The translations under genes and the position numbers were made by a program. Positions 1 through 10,664 of a DNA stretch of 64,000 nucleotides are shown here, one piece after another. The DNA lies in assembly GCA_009760855.2 (NCBI GenBank), contig WPIO01000084.1, positions 56,001 to 120,000 of the forward strand, read 5' to 3'. The notes under the pieces are model-generated. The model searched no databases and was not told the origin of the DNA. It worked only from the letters and a program-made list of their open reading frames with translations. The first letter of the stretch is position 1; each line of letters starts with the position of its first letter. This stretch comes from Cristatella mucedo (taxonomy: Eukaryota; Bryozoa; Phylactolaemata; Cristatellidae).

Positions 1-714
1 GCTAAGAGTATTGTTGGAATGTGTGTTCCAGCTAAGCTCTTGCATGTAATTTCCTAATTTGCCGGCACATCTTCTCTGCTAAAAACCCACTGTTAAGAAT
101 TGCACCTCTGTCATATTTTCGTTCGTCAGGTTGTTTGATCGTAACACCAGTAACCTTGAATTATGTGTATTGTAATTAACAAAATGTCATGAATATTGTG
201 TTTTGAGTTGGCCTTGTGTCTCGTCGATGCAATTAGTGGCTGAGGTTTTTACCGACTCCCTTTGGCAGGCTTGAAAACCAGTCAAGAAGTTCATACTATT
301 CATAGGATTACCTGTTTATTTTTTAATTAATCGAACTCAATTGCAACTCCGGACTCTAGGGTTAAATTTGGCTGGGGTGTGCTCATCACTACCAGCTCAG
401 AAGGTACTTAGTCTTAATGAATACTAGACGACGATCGATGCATTAAACCATGGTCACAGGTTAAAATAAGATGCATGTTGCCGACGTGATTTTCCAAGCA
501 TAATCTAGGCTTTTACTTCCATGCTTACGACAGTCAGTTGTACCTCTGCTTTCATCCCTCCCAGCGCTCGAGCACTTCAAATTCTCTATACTCCCTTGCT
601 GCATGTATTGATGGCATCTCCACATGGGTGCTGCAAACATTCTTAGATTGAATGGAGACAAAACTACCTAGTTATTGGTAAACCAAGTGCGATTCAGAAC
701 TTAGGGAGGCTGAC
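1..714. other. No recognised gene
   Basis: Only short open frames without recognisable motifs are present. I see no splice-bounded cysteine exon, tRNA or clear repeat before the R1 fragment that begins near 715. Confidence 0.5.
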
Positions 715-1610
715 GCTCGAAAACCGGCTCTGTCAGCATATCTCCTGTTGAATCGGCACGAAATCTAGGTGTCATATTCCAAAGTGACCTTTCATTAGAC
801 GACCACATCAGCTCCATCATTAAGTCTGTCTACTTTCAGCTACAACACTGTGCTAAAATAAATTCGGGCTTGTATAGACATGGATACCACAACTAATTTG
901 GTCCGCGCATTTGTGACATCGCTATCGACTTCTGTAACTCACTGCTTGCTGGCCTACCAGCCTGTGTAATCAGGCGCCTAAAGCTGGTGCACACTCTGCA
1001 GCTAGCCTTGTCAGTCGTGTGGGTCGCAGTTGCCAAATCACAACCACTTCTCCCAGAACTGCACTGGCTTTCAGTCAATCATCCCATCGGCTTTAAGGTT
1101 TCGTCTCTCACTATTATTAACCGTTCATTATTTGGCTTCAGTCTACTTAAAACATCCACTCCCCCACCTGGCTAAGAATCGTCCCACTTGCTTTTTGGAA
1201 TCTAAGTGTTACCTATACCTCTTACAAACATCAAATCCTTTGGAGACCGTGCATTTAGTTCGTTTGCTCACAAAGCCTAGAGCTGACTCCCGACTTGCAT
1301 CACAACATCTAGTGGCTTGTACAAATTTAGAAAAAACTCAAAACACCTATTTGTGACAGCATTTACTGGGTCCCTGTGATTCGTCCTTTATGTGCTTATG
1401 GATACTGACACTGTGCATGCTGCCACTAACCACACTTGCGTTTTGACCCTGTGCTTGTCACTTCTAATCGTGTTGTTCTTGTTGTTTAATGAACGTGCTG
1501 CAACTAACCATTCGATCATGTTTCTTTTGCAGCAACTGTGAAGCGTCTAGAAAGAGATTGAGTTTTCTGAGGGCACTTTATCAAGTGTTTTATTATTTTT
1601 GGTATTATTA
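715..1610 (+). mobile_element. R1 LINE fragment, 5'-truncated
   Basis: This segment matches the reverse complement of the R1 copy at 32410-33960, starting in the part of ORF2 downstream of the polymerase motifs. Shared stretches include the region after the catalytic motif and the 3' UTR block with its paired CATGCTGCCACTAACCA-like and AACCATTCGATC-like sentences. It ends with the family tail (gagggcactttatcaagtg, then TTATT). Frames are broken throughout, so it is dead. Confidence 0.8.
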
Positions 1611-2505
1611 TACATAAGAAAATCTTCAAATATAGGAGTTTGCGACATAAATTTTGCAGCTTTAGCTGTCGGTTTGAGTGTGAAATGCACCTTTGATGAT
1701 TCTGCGTCTGCATTTCAATCGCCGTCTGTATGCCTGATTGCACTTGAGGGACTCGGGCTCGGCGGGAAACGGCGACTGCCAAAATAGAGCTACCACTCAC
1801 CACCGGTCGTTCCCGATCGGACTAGCTATCTTTCTACGATCCACCGTCACATTTCTTAGATCTTATTATGCCATCTGAACAAGCTACAGACCTACAGGAC
1901 ATTGAGCTAAGGCTATGGTTGTTGCCAAAGTTTGTTTGTTTGTTTTAATGAGCTTTAGGAAAAACCGAACCAATAAGTTAGTTCGTTGCTAAACAGTGAT
2001 CCATGTTTGTACGGAAATCTAGAACATGCCTTATATCTCTACCCTGAACTGCACTGAGTTTTTCAAACCTATTCAACTTAAATGCGATGGGACAAATTTC
2101 TGTTTGGAGCGAATACATTATGAAATGTACATGGTCTCTAATGAAGAGTGGTTCTGTCCAGATTGCAATGTAGACAATGAGTAGCGAGTGTCACATGCTG
2201 TGCTTGATTGAGTTCTATCTAACAGCAAGGAATGTTATGGCTCTTTGGGATTTCTTGATACTTGCCCTCAGGTCTAAGCTGGCTTTCCGCCAGACCTACC
2301 CCATGACATCTTCAGGATACCCCGAATGAGACTCACTGTGGGCTCTTGCTACACAGTGGCACTTCTTGAAATCCTCCTAGAAATTAGTTGTGGGAAACAT
2401 GTCAACCTCTGCTGGCTGGAATTTCTGAATCATCTTGACAGATTCTCCTGGTCCGCTGGGGCTAACATTGAATGATGTCATGTGAATTAAGCGTGCTCGA
2501 TGAAT
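1611..2505. other. Intergenic, nothing recognised
   Basis: No supported gene or repeat is visible between the R1 fragment and the promoter of locus A. The short ORFs here have no recognisable domain. Confidence 0.4.
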
Positions 2506-2509
2506 TGAA

Positions 2510-2551
2510 TATAAGCGAATGGCGCAGACTAGCTAACCATAGCCAGTCAGT
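2510..2551 (+). promoter_or_regulatory. Core promoter of locus A (TATA, possible TCAGT initiator)
   Basis: TATAAG at 2510-2515 lies 85 nt before the ATG at 2595, and TCAGT occurs at 2547-2551. TATA-like boxes sit 75 and 76 nt before the start codons of the two paralogous genes at 23158 and 54639. The conserved spacing is the main support. The initiator is only suggested. Confidence 0.5.
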
Positions 2552-2594
2552 AGCATCGAGAGTTTCTGCTGCTTTGCCTGACTGACAGTCGAAT

Positions 2595-2755
2595 ATGTTG
2601 AAGATTACACCAGCTCTGCTCCTTGTTGCGCTCATCTGCACAGTGCTGTCGGCTGCAAGCAGTGAGGATATGCAGGTCCAGGCTCCAGCCAAAAGAGTCA
2701 GTGGTGTAAGACCTCTTTTTGATGCTGACAGGCGATGCCTAAAATCAGCTAGATG
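2595..2755 (+). CDS. Locus A exon A1: signal peptide, linker and first Cys
   Basis: The exon runs from ATG to ...AGATG before GTGAGT and ends after the second base of a Trp codon (phase 2), exactly as in the paralogues. Its end reads RRCLKSARW, supplying C1 of the inhibitor domain. Confidence 0.65.
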
Positions 2756-3318
2756 GTGAGTATGCAGCGTCACCGCTGCTATCCATGCCGAATAAACTTG
2801 AGCTTTGGATGCTGATCTAAAGTAATGTCATGTAATGTATCTCCGTCTTTAACTCCACAAAGTCATAAAGACCATATGGGTGTTACGCAGGACATTTTTG
2901 TATAGTGAACTCACAGCCTCGGCAGCTTTCCGTACCCATTCGGTAGCCAACAGACTTCGTCTCGTGCAACAAAGAGAAATTGGGAAACATAGCAGAGTTA
3001 GGAGTGCATTTGAGGTAGACAGTAGCATGGAGATAGCATCTCAGGACCGCTGAAAATGATGAGCAATAGTCGAAGCAGGAGAGTAGTTGTCGCTGCTTAA
3101 AAATTGTGGAAGCGAGTTCCAGAGTTTAGGACCTGCAAAGCTAATATCAACTATCAACCTGGTGCTATTTTGGTATCTGTGTGCCCAATGTTGCTGGTCA
3201 AAATTAAAATGATAGAATCAGAATCAACCATCATTTTAAAAGAGAAATGGAAAACACATATGAGAAATGGGAATGTAAAAAGAGCTTCAGAGAGGTACGG
3301 AGGGAGAGAGAGAGAGAG

Positions 3319-3384
<66 letters not shown>

Positions 3385-3962
3385 GGAAAAAGGTTGGCAT
3401 ATACGGAGCAAGAGATTGAGCGACAGGAAATCACCTAATACAGAAATTGGGCTGAACAGATGCAGGAAAAGTTGGAGTGCCTGAGGTGGGAGTGAGCGCG
3501 AGTGCAACTGTTGCATATTGTGGTTAAATGAGCAAGCAAGCTAAAAGAATGCCAGAGAGACCAACTGAATGAACGTGAGAGCGAAAGCTACACAGAGACA
3601 GAAAAGAAAACAGATATAAATCTTGTTTAGTAATTCCGTAATACTTGAATATCAGTAAGTATATTGTGGCCTTGAGTATTTGAAAGTGAAGGAAATCCTG
3701 TGCTGTAAAACCACCGGTCAATATTCTTAGTTAACACCGTTGTTTTTATAAAGAAATTATTGGGTTAGGACACTTTACAGGTAGCAAGTGAGCTTTGGCT
3801 GTCTCATCGACTGCATGTGGAAATGCTGACCTCGCATAGCTGCCTCAGCTTTGAACTTTTAGGTTCGACGGGTGCAATTGGTGCTGGTGCGACAAAGGAG
3901 GCGTTGCAGCGTGCACACTAAAGGCATGTTTTGCCATTCAAAAACACAAGCTTTCCAGATAG
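2595..3962 (+). CDS. Locus A: secreted single-domain pacifastin-like inhibitor, or truncated relic of a two-unit gene
   Basis: Two exons, 2595-2755 and 3863-3962, join to an 86-aa reading frame. Residues 1 to about 20 form a hydrophobic signal peptide starting MLKITPALLLVAL, like MLKVIPVLVFAALL of the gene at 23158. A KR pair follows. One Cys in exon 1 and five in exon 2 give C-x9-CN-x-C-x-C-x2-G-x4-CT-x3-C, the pacifastin consensus. The reactive loop reads CTLKAC, with predicted P1 Leu as in the locust inhibitor SGCI, so a chymotrypsin-like target is inferred. The B exon is 121 nt against 126 in all four paralogous B exons. The 5-nt loss leads to TAG at 3960 just after the sixth Cys. It may be a pseudogene or a working short form. 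No convincing downstream exons were found. Confidence 0.6.
2822..3150 (-). mobile_element. R2 LINE 3' end in the first intron of locus A
   Basis: The reverse complement matches the R2 copies at 20310 and 38272: a WNSLPQFL-like coding end, then a 3' UTR ending in the CTCCACAAAGTCATAAAGAC block and an ATGTAATG-type tail. It is 5'-truncated and lies antisense to the host gene. Confidence 0.75.
3303..3383. repeat. (GA)n microsatellite
   Basis: Almost uninterrupted GA dinucleotides for about 80 bp within the locus A intron. The Arg/Glu- or Ser/Leu-rich ORFs across it are artefacts of the repeat. Confidence 0.95.
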
Positions 3963-3983
3963 AAAAGAGTCGGGAGACGCATG
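3863..3983 (+). CDS. Locus A exon B1, frameshifted
   Basis: It begins after a pyrimidine-rich acceptor (gaacttttag) and completes the Trp codon, then FDGCNWCWC, GG, CTLKAC. Splice-like GTAAGC remains at 3984. The last part, in the alternate frame, still reads like the paralogues' G-D-x-W ending (ESGDAW), and the Cys expected before it is Phe. The net 5-nt deficit lies between the sixth Cys and this ending. Confidence 0.65.
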
Positions 3984-4689
3984 GTAAGCTTACCAATTTT
4001 ATAGTGAAAAACTCATCATCTGAACTTTTTAACTTTTCGCGATCAGCGAAAGTATCTTAAAAATGAAAGATAGTCAAGAAGTTGGTCACAATTGCAGGAA
4101 ACAGTAAGGCTTTGTAGTAGGTCGTGGAGTAGCGAATTCATAAGTCGTGCTAATATTGCATTGTATTCTTTCACATGTTGGCTGCCTCAGCTGACAACTT
4201 CCAGTTGCAAAAAAACAGAACTCAAAATAGGATCAAACCATAACTGCCTGATCGGTAATATTTAGATGCTGTAAATAATAGCTTCTCGGGGAGATAAACG
4301 CGGTGTAAAAGCCTTTACAAGGTTGCTAATATTTGCATACACTACTTTTAGAGTGTTCTTTAGGAGAGAGAATGCCAGTAGACCCTCCACAAGAAAGCCG
4401 GACAATAACAATTTTTTTCAAGCAAGGAAAAACCATGCAATCACAAAGTGTGACTCGGTTTTCTCACACTGACATAATTCCTGGGAAATACTACCCTTAA
4501 AAGGTGAAAAACAAGGGCAACAATTTGTTTTAAGGGCATGTAGTATTCTTGTATATATTGCAATGGTGGTGCGAGCTAGACTAGGCAAATTACGGTGGTT
4601 AGCTGTTATCCGCGATTATTAGATTTTGCGATTGTTCACGTTAATGAGATTATGCGATAATTTATCTCTGAGGCCTCATAAAAGGCCGG
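3984..4689. other. No recognised feature
   Basis: I found no convincing continuation of locus A here and no clear mobile element. Confidence 0.4.
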
Positions 4690-4965
4690 CGCCCAGAGAG
4701 AGGGGGCAGTGAGTATTCGAGACTCGGGGTATGGCATTGGAGCTGACCTTAGGTGTATTGTCGTTGGAGCAGGTCTGTAACCGTCTGCTACTGTTAAATA
4801 TAATTTTTTCTGCATAGTGGATACGAACTTGATAAGTTAAAGTTTGAGTGCTCGCCGTCACTGCTGCGTTGCTGCTACTGTCGGCATACCTGCATGCATT
4901 GGTGCAGCATGTGAGATGCAGTGCTGCCGTGAAGCCATTCACCAATCAATGGCCGAGAAAATTAC
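4690..4965 (+). repeat. D1 dispersed repeat, copy 1 (degenerate)
   Basis: The segment from about 4815 shares gcatagtggatacgaactt and ctactgtcggcatacctgc with the reverse complement of 32020-32215 and with 16075-16260. Copies are diverged and the ends are approximate. Confidence 0.5.
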
Positions 4966-7425
4966 TGTAGTTTATTAACGAAGCCGACAAACAGAACATA
5001 GACCGTATCCAAATACGGACAAACAACAAGCAACAAACGGGTCTAATATATAGTAGTCCTAAATGATTATTATTGGATGAGCAAGCCGTCATGCACATTA
5101 ATCTTACTTTTCTTTCCGATCATGCTCAGATTAGTCTTGATCAGCTGTACCTGGTGTGGCCTTGGCAGAGGTCTATTGGCCTAGGTACAACCAATCAGCT
5201 GTAGTCTGCAGCTCCGAGAATAGCTGGTCTCCTGAGTCAGTCAGTGATGCACTTCAGGTCAAGGTGAAATCGTCCGGCACAATGGCTGTGAAGCGGATTC
5301 AGTCAATACAGCCCATACAAGTAACTAGCTGTGCTACAAGGTTCACGCTTTGCCATTATTCGTAGCGATTTCAGCTGAGACCAGCATAGTCCATGAGCGT
5401 TTTTGTGGCCTAGTTCTGATCGGACGTGGAGACCACACATCATCTTCGTAATGATAGCACTTCATACAATGTTGCACATCATACGCTAATTTTTCAAATT
5501 GATCTGGTCTATCAGTTCGAAATGCGGGCTAGCCATAATGTTGTCAGAATTTTTTTTCAGAACTTTTCCTTAATTATAGTTAGACCCGAGATAGTAGTGC
5601 TAAATCATTTTCTGGGTCTTTCTTTCACTGATAACGAAAGTGCTTACTTGCAATATGCGAATGTGCAGTATGCAGCTGATGGTGCTAGATTTTGGTAATG
5701 GTAACGAAGCACAACCTTGTAATTGTACCTTGATTTAAAGCACGAACGACAGGTACAAACATTAGTTGCATATTATGTATTATTTACAATAATCTTGGCT
5801 TTGTTCTTTGTAGGCCTCGACATAAGCGATCAGAAAATGTCGGTGGAGTTGACTGTTGACCTATGTAATTGTTCAACTGCTTCCACCCCAAGCCTGCTCG
5901 ACTCTTTCAAACAGTGGACTGGGAGAGCTGTGATTATAAGTTAATAGCAGCGCATATATATTGCTATGGTTAAGAGGAATAAAAAAGTATGTAACTGTTT
6001 GCTGAATACGTTACCATCACTGTATCGCCGATTACCGATTTAGTACATCATTGTTTACCAGAATTAAAAGTTTATGTAAAAACAGGAGTCTAGCATAGGA
6101 TTCCCTCAGCAAAGCTCCTCTGCGAGAGGCTGAGTAGTGGCGGTTGAAACTGGGCAATTGCATTCAGGTCACGTCTTAAGCATAGGATTACTTCAGCAAA
6201 GCATTGCTATACATCCACCAGAGGTTAGGTGGTGCCGGTGTAACGATGGGTTCATAGTCATGGCGTCCTCGAAAAAGCTTTTAGTTGCAGCACACTAAAG
6301 TTTAAAAAGAAGGCAGCCTTAGGACGCCAAGATGGACATGAAAAACATAATTATGCTACCGCTATTTCATTTTCTAGAGTGTGCCACAGTGTCCTGGCTA
6401 CCCCACTTGCCAATTAGATCCTTAAATGTATTGAAACCACCTTATAGTCTTATCAGGAGTGATATTATTTTATAATAACTGCAGCTATTGTATGAACTAC
6501 ATTTGCCATTCAATGAAAGCCGCTCGCATATCCACAAATTCCCTCATACATCTCACGGAGCAACGCAGCTATGAGTACTCGTGAGTCATCATTTATCCAT
6601 AAAGGGTCAGTTTGCTTTTGTTGAGCCGAGCGAATCAGACAGGTAGGCAAACATATCAAATTCAGCTTAAGCATTCCATCACAACTAAACAGATCTTATC
6701 AAAATGGTCAGATTTCTTGGTCGAACCTACTATCAACGAATGCTTCTGAAAATGTACACATTTGGTGGAAAAATTTGAGTGCATTTATGGTTCAAAAAGA
6801 TCTGAAATGGTGTCTCCAACTTTTTCAAACTTCTTCAGCCCTTTTAGATTTGTAGTAAATCTCCAATAACGTAGCTATTCCAGCTCGGCTATTGAAATCA
6901 TCTACAAACCAATTGAATGTAAATATTCATGTAGAGTTCATTCAGCTAGCTGGATACCGTGCCACTCCATTCAAAAAATTCCGCCGCATCATCTACACGG
7001 CTCACACTATGCAACTCAAAGACATTTGCATCCGGATTTTGCTACATAATGTAAAGTAAGGTGACTATCGCTGGAAAGTCATCTGAGATTTGTAAATGGC
7101 GTCAGTTCGTAGAGAATCGAAATGCACTTAGTCACAGTAAAATGAAAAGAACGGAAGAATGTGAAAGAATGTTGGAAAGAGATATAGCAAGACAACGATA
7201 TATATACATTGATTTTAGGCTTTTTCTTGACAAAGCCAAAACAGTTAGTCTGTAGGGAAAACGGTAAAAAGAGATGCCCAACTTTGAAGTACTGTTGCAG
7301 GCTTTGAAGGAAGAAAAATTAAAAACGTAACTCGACAGAGTATTGTACGAGTATTGTAGTCGTTCTAAGACCTCATTTATATAAAAGCAGAAGAATGATA
7401 GCCGCTCTCACTCCAGACTTTAATG
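4966..7425. other. Intergenic, nothing supported
   Basis: About 2.4 kb without a supported gene. One short local duplication is visible: cataggattccctcagcaaagc near 6094 recurs as cataggattacttcagcaaagc at 6181. A weak exon-like stretch at 5187 is listed among the rejected items. Confidence 0.4.
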
Positions 7426-7429
7426 AGCT

Positions 7430-7665
7430 ACTCGAATCGAAAACCTTGGTTGTGGACTGCTAGAACCTCGAAGTCGATAAGGTTTTTGGTGCCAGAGTAG
7501 TGCCGGTCTTCGTGAAGTGGTGGAACATGGCATCAGCACGTCCGTGAGTAACAAACAGAGATGCAAAGCTTTGCACCAGCTGTAAGTGGTACTAACGAGA
7601 ACAGGCTGAGTAGCCTTATGCAAGCTGCTTCACTAGAGAACTAGCTGGCGGCGATGGTACAGAGG
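7430..7665 (-). mobile_element. R1 LINE fragment (degenerate)
   Basis: It resembles R1 at 10430-10570 and 32945-33080: the atgcaaagctttgcaccagc stretch and the garbled aagtggtggaacatggca correspond to R1 coding sequence upstream of the ORF2 C-terminus. Many indels. Confidence 0.5.
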
Positions 7666-8890
7666 TGCCCTAGTGCTGCAGACGAGTAGATAGCATTTGG
7701 GAGGCCGGGCGAGTATTGCTGCATGGATTCCGAGATATAAAATAGCAGTGCTCTTGACATCTAATCCTGTGGCCAGCAATTAGTCTATTGTAGATAATCT
7801 GACTATCTTTTCAAGCAAGCACTTTCCTTCCATCTTTAAACTGGTTTGCATGGCAGGCAGTTCAAACGGTGTCTATCGCTGTATGTGTTCGTATCCACAG
7901 ATTCCTCACTAACTTCGAAGCTTCTAAGCAGGGTTACCTGTGCTGCAATATTTACTACCTCATATCGATAAAGAAATATTAGTATGTTATCGTACTTCAA
8001 GACAAGAACTGGTGGAGACGAAAAATTCAGAGGAAATGCAGGAAAGCTGGAGTGACACGTTTGGGCGAATCCCTCTGCTGGTCTTGGCTTCCAATTCTCT
8101 TATCTCTCAACTTAGATGGAGGTCTCCTGAGCTTGAAAGTCGTGACAATGCTTGATCCCACCAATCAAGATACACGATACTAGTATTTTAACTGACGGGT
8201 AGGCAGCGTTACTTAGCTGCAGATAAATTTACGCTGATCTCATGTCGGCAACTCCAGTGGAAAGGGTCTGCTGGAAAGGAGCTAGCACCCACATGGGCTG
8301 GCCGTCAGGCAGTGAGTACCGAGCCACGATGGTGAGATGACCCTCATAATTAGTTGGCTGGCCCGCGATGACAGCTGGACTCGGAGAAGTAAGGCTTTCA
8401 TGTAGGGCCTGGCGGCTGACCTCGGTGGCGACCTTCGAGGAAATGCATCAGCTTCAGCTTGGGAAGCAGCAAACCCATCATGGCCCAGCAGGACACCTCA
8501 ATTTTTGTAGCTGGCCATGATTTTTCTGCATATCGCATATCGCATTTCCTTTTTATTTACTTTCTGATAGCAATCACTCCACGAGAATATAATAATGTAG
8601 TATACTTTACTGACGTCTATAACTTCAAAAATTCACAGTGACTGGTTACACTGTAGAACTTGCTATAACCTGTACTAAGCCCAGTCAGCTGTGGGCGTGC
8701 GTAAATGCTCACTAGCTTGAGGGACCGCCGGTGCAATAAGCATATGGAGGCCGAAACCATACAGTTCACGAGAACACAAAGAAAGAACGAAAATATATTT
8801 TGGGCAAAAGGAAAATACAAAGCTCAAAGGAACAGCACAGGAAGTGATTAGAATAGGCTTTCATGCCTAAGGCGTGCTGTGAACCTGCTA
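7666..8890. other. Intergenic, nothing supported
   Basis: Short frames only, with no domain, splice-bounded cysteine exon or recognised repeat. Confidence 0.35.
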
Positions 8891-8897
8891 GAATCGG

Positions 8898-9095
8898 TTG
8901 GGAATTCGATATCAGCGTTCAGGAAAAATGAAGATGTGTCGACTGGAGACGTCTTTATCACTGTTAAGCGAGAATGAGGAAGTAGGCTTCTCAGCCGACA
9001 ATCCTTATGGCAAATCACTGTTCAGCGAGAATGAGGAAGTAGGTTACTCAGCCGACGATCCTTACGGCAAATGCACATGGTGTCAACAACCTTAA
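8898..9095 (+). CDS. Small ORF or exon with a 19-residue tandem repeat
   Basis: A 65-codon frame holds two adjacent 57-bp repeats (8958-9014 and 9015-9071), each encoding SL-x-SENEEVG-x-SAD-x-PYGK. The differences are silent or conservative (L/F, F/Y, N/D), and the frame ends CTWCQQP and stop. The repeat is acidic and each unit ends Gly-Lys, as processed peptide precursors can. No signal peptide is seen in the same frame, so if genuine it would be an internal or last exon. Function unknown, and a chance open duplication is possible. Confidence 0.35.
   Translation: MGIRYQRSGKMKMCRLETSLSLLSENEEVGFSADNPYGKSLFSENEEVGYSADDPYGKCTWCQQP
8958..9071 (+). repeat. 57-bp tandem duplication, in frame
   Basis: Two head-to-tail 57-bp units differ at only a few positions, and both are open in the same frame. 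Confidence 0.9.
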
Positions 9096-9099
9096 GGAA

Positions 9100-9770
9100 A
9101 GACCAGCTTGCTAAAATAATGTCCTGGGAAGCACAAAAGCCTCAAACTGCTCTGCCAAATGTGCTGGGTCACAAAATAGAAATGCTAGGCAGCATCAAAC
9201 AAAAATTGACAGTACTGAGTGCTATTTTTTACACCCACATATTGCTGCGAAATCATAATAAGAGTAGGTCATTTTGTAGCACCCTAAAAGAAATTGAGCT
9301 ACTTTCCGGTGCTTTTTCAGCTCCTTGCAAGAAAACCAATAATCAAGGGATTAGATGCATTGTGTAATGCATAAACAAGCATGCAGAAGCACACAAATAT
9401 CATGTTTTCCCTTGCAGAAGTGCTCAAGAATATCATGCTTGCCCAAAGGTTATTAGGGTCTTTCGTGAGTAAAATATAGTAAGCCCTGCGTGGGTAGGCT
9501 CCAAAATCACGCAGAAAAAAAGTGCAGTGCAAGCTGAAGCACAGGTAACTCTAAGCTTAAAATATTAGTAGTTATTAATAATGTACTTTATTGCAGCCGG
9601 AGACTACTAAATCTCTTTGCACGCACTTTAAATGTCTACGGTGACACCGAATCATGCAAAGCCACTACAAGTAATGACAGGAGCTGTAAGTGAGTTCCAC
9701 ATTTTCCGCCGATATCAAGCGAAGGCAAGACCACTAATACCTTTCCATTTAGTGCAGGAACAGCGAGACA
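9100..9770. other. Intergenic, nothing supported
   Basis: No supported gene or repeat between the tandem-repeat ORF and the R1 copy. Confidence 0.35.
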
Positions 9771-9773
9771 ACT

Positions 9774-9796
9774 ATAATAATAATAATAATAATAAT
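9774..9796. repeat. (AAT)n array at the 3' tail of R1
   Basis: Eight or so ATA/AAT trinucleotides, the genomic tail of the R1 element read on the minus strand. Confidence 0.9.
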
Positions 9797-10660
9797 TCAC
9801 TTGATAAAGCGCCCTCAGAGAACTTAATCTCTGTCTAGGCGCTTTACATGTACTGTAAAGTGAAATGCAATTGAATGGTAAGTAAAATCATGCTTGAAAA
9901 AACAAACGAAATGAGTGATATGGTTAGGGGTGACATGCACAGGGTCAGCATGCAAATGTGGTTAGTGGCAGCATGCACAGTGTCAGCACGCATAAGCACA
10001 TCAAGGACGAATCACAGGGACCCACTATATGCTGTCCTAAATAGGTGTGTTTTTAGGTTCCTTTTAAATGTGGTCAGGTCAGGGGATGTTCTGACGCAGG
10101 TCGGGAGGGAGTTCCAGGCTTTGGGAGCATGTGAACTAAATGCACGGTCTCCAAAGGATTTAAGGTTTGTATGAGGTATTTCTAGACTGTTGGATTCCGA
10201 AAAGCGGGTGGTACGATGTTTGGCCTGATGGGGTAGTATATCTGACAGATAGGCTGGAGCCATAGAATGAAGGGACCTAAAAGTAAGGGACAAAAGTTAA
10301 ATTTGGAAAAGCGGGTGTACGATGCTTGTCGTGGTGGAGAGTAGATCTGATAGCTAGGCTGGAGCCAAAAATGGAAGTGACCTGACAGTGAGCGACAAAA
10401 CCTTGAAGTCGACGCGTGGCTTCACTGATAGCCAGTTCTGGTTTGCTTGAAGCGTTGTGATGGGGCAACTGTGATGCTCGGGACAGACAAGCCTAGCTGC
10501 AAAGTTTTGCACGAGCCGTAAGTACCCGATTGCACATGCCGGCAGACTAGCAAGCAGCAAGTTACAGAAGTCAAGGCGGGATGTCAAAAATGTGTGGACC
10601 AACTTGGATGTGGTATCCTAATCTAAACAAGCCCAAATTTTAGCAACTGTACGTTGCTCG
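9774..10660 (-). mobile_element. R1 LINE, 3' portion of ORF2 plus 3' UTR
   Basis: On the minus strand the ORF2 C-terminus reads APAYLSDILPHQAKHRTTR, LKSFGDRAF, APKAWNSLP and FKRNLKTHLF, the usual ending of CR1/L2-like LINE ORF2 proteins. The 3' UTR follows and ends in an AATAATAAT array at 9774-9796. It is frameshifted near 10290 and truncated at the 5' side, so it is inactive. The LINE class is established knowledge; the clade is inference. Confidence 0.85.
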
Positions 10661-10664
10661 AATC

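Noticed and set aside
5187-5275. Possible decayed C exon of locus A (acceptor-like cctag, then tgcagctcc shared with the C1 exons)
   Set aside because: Only about ten bases agree. The CN motif and the final Cys-Trp are absent, and Cys spacing is off by one.
8310-8345. cgatggtgaga as an A-exon end
   Set aside because: No Cys at the required distance before the Trp codon.
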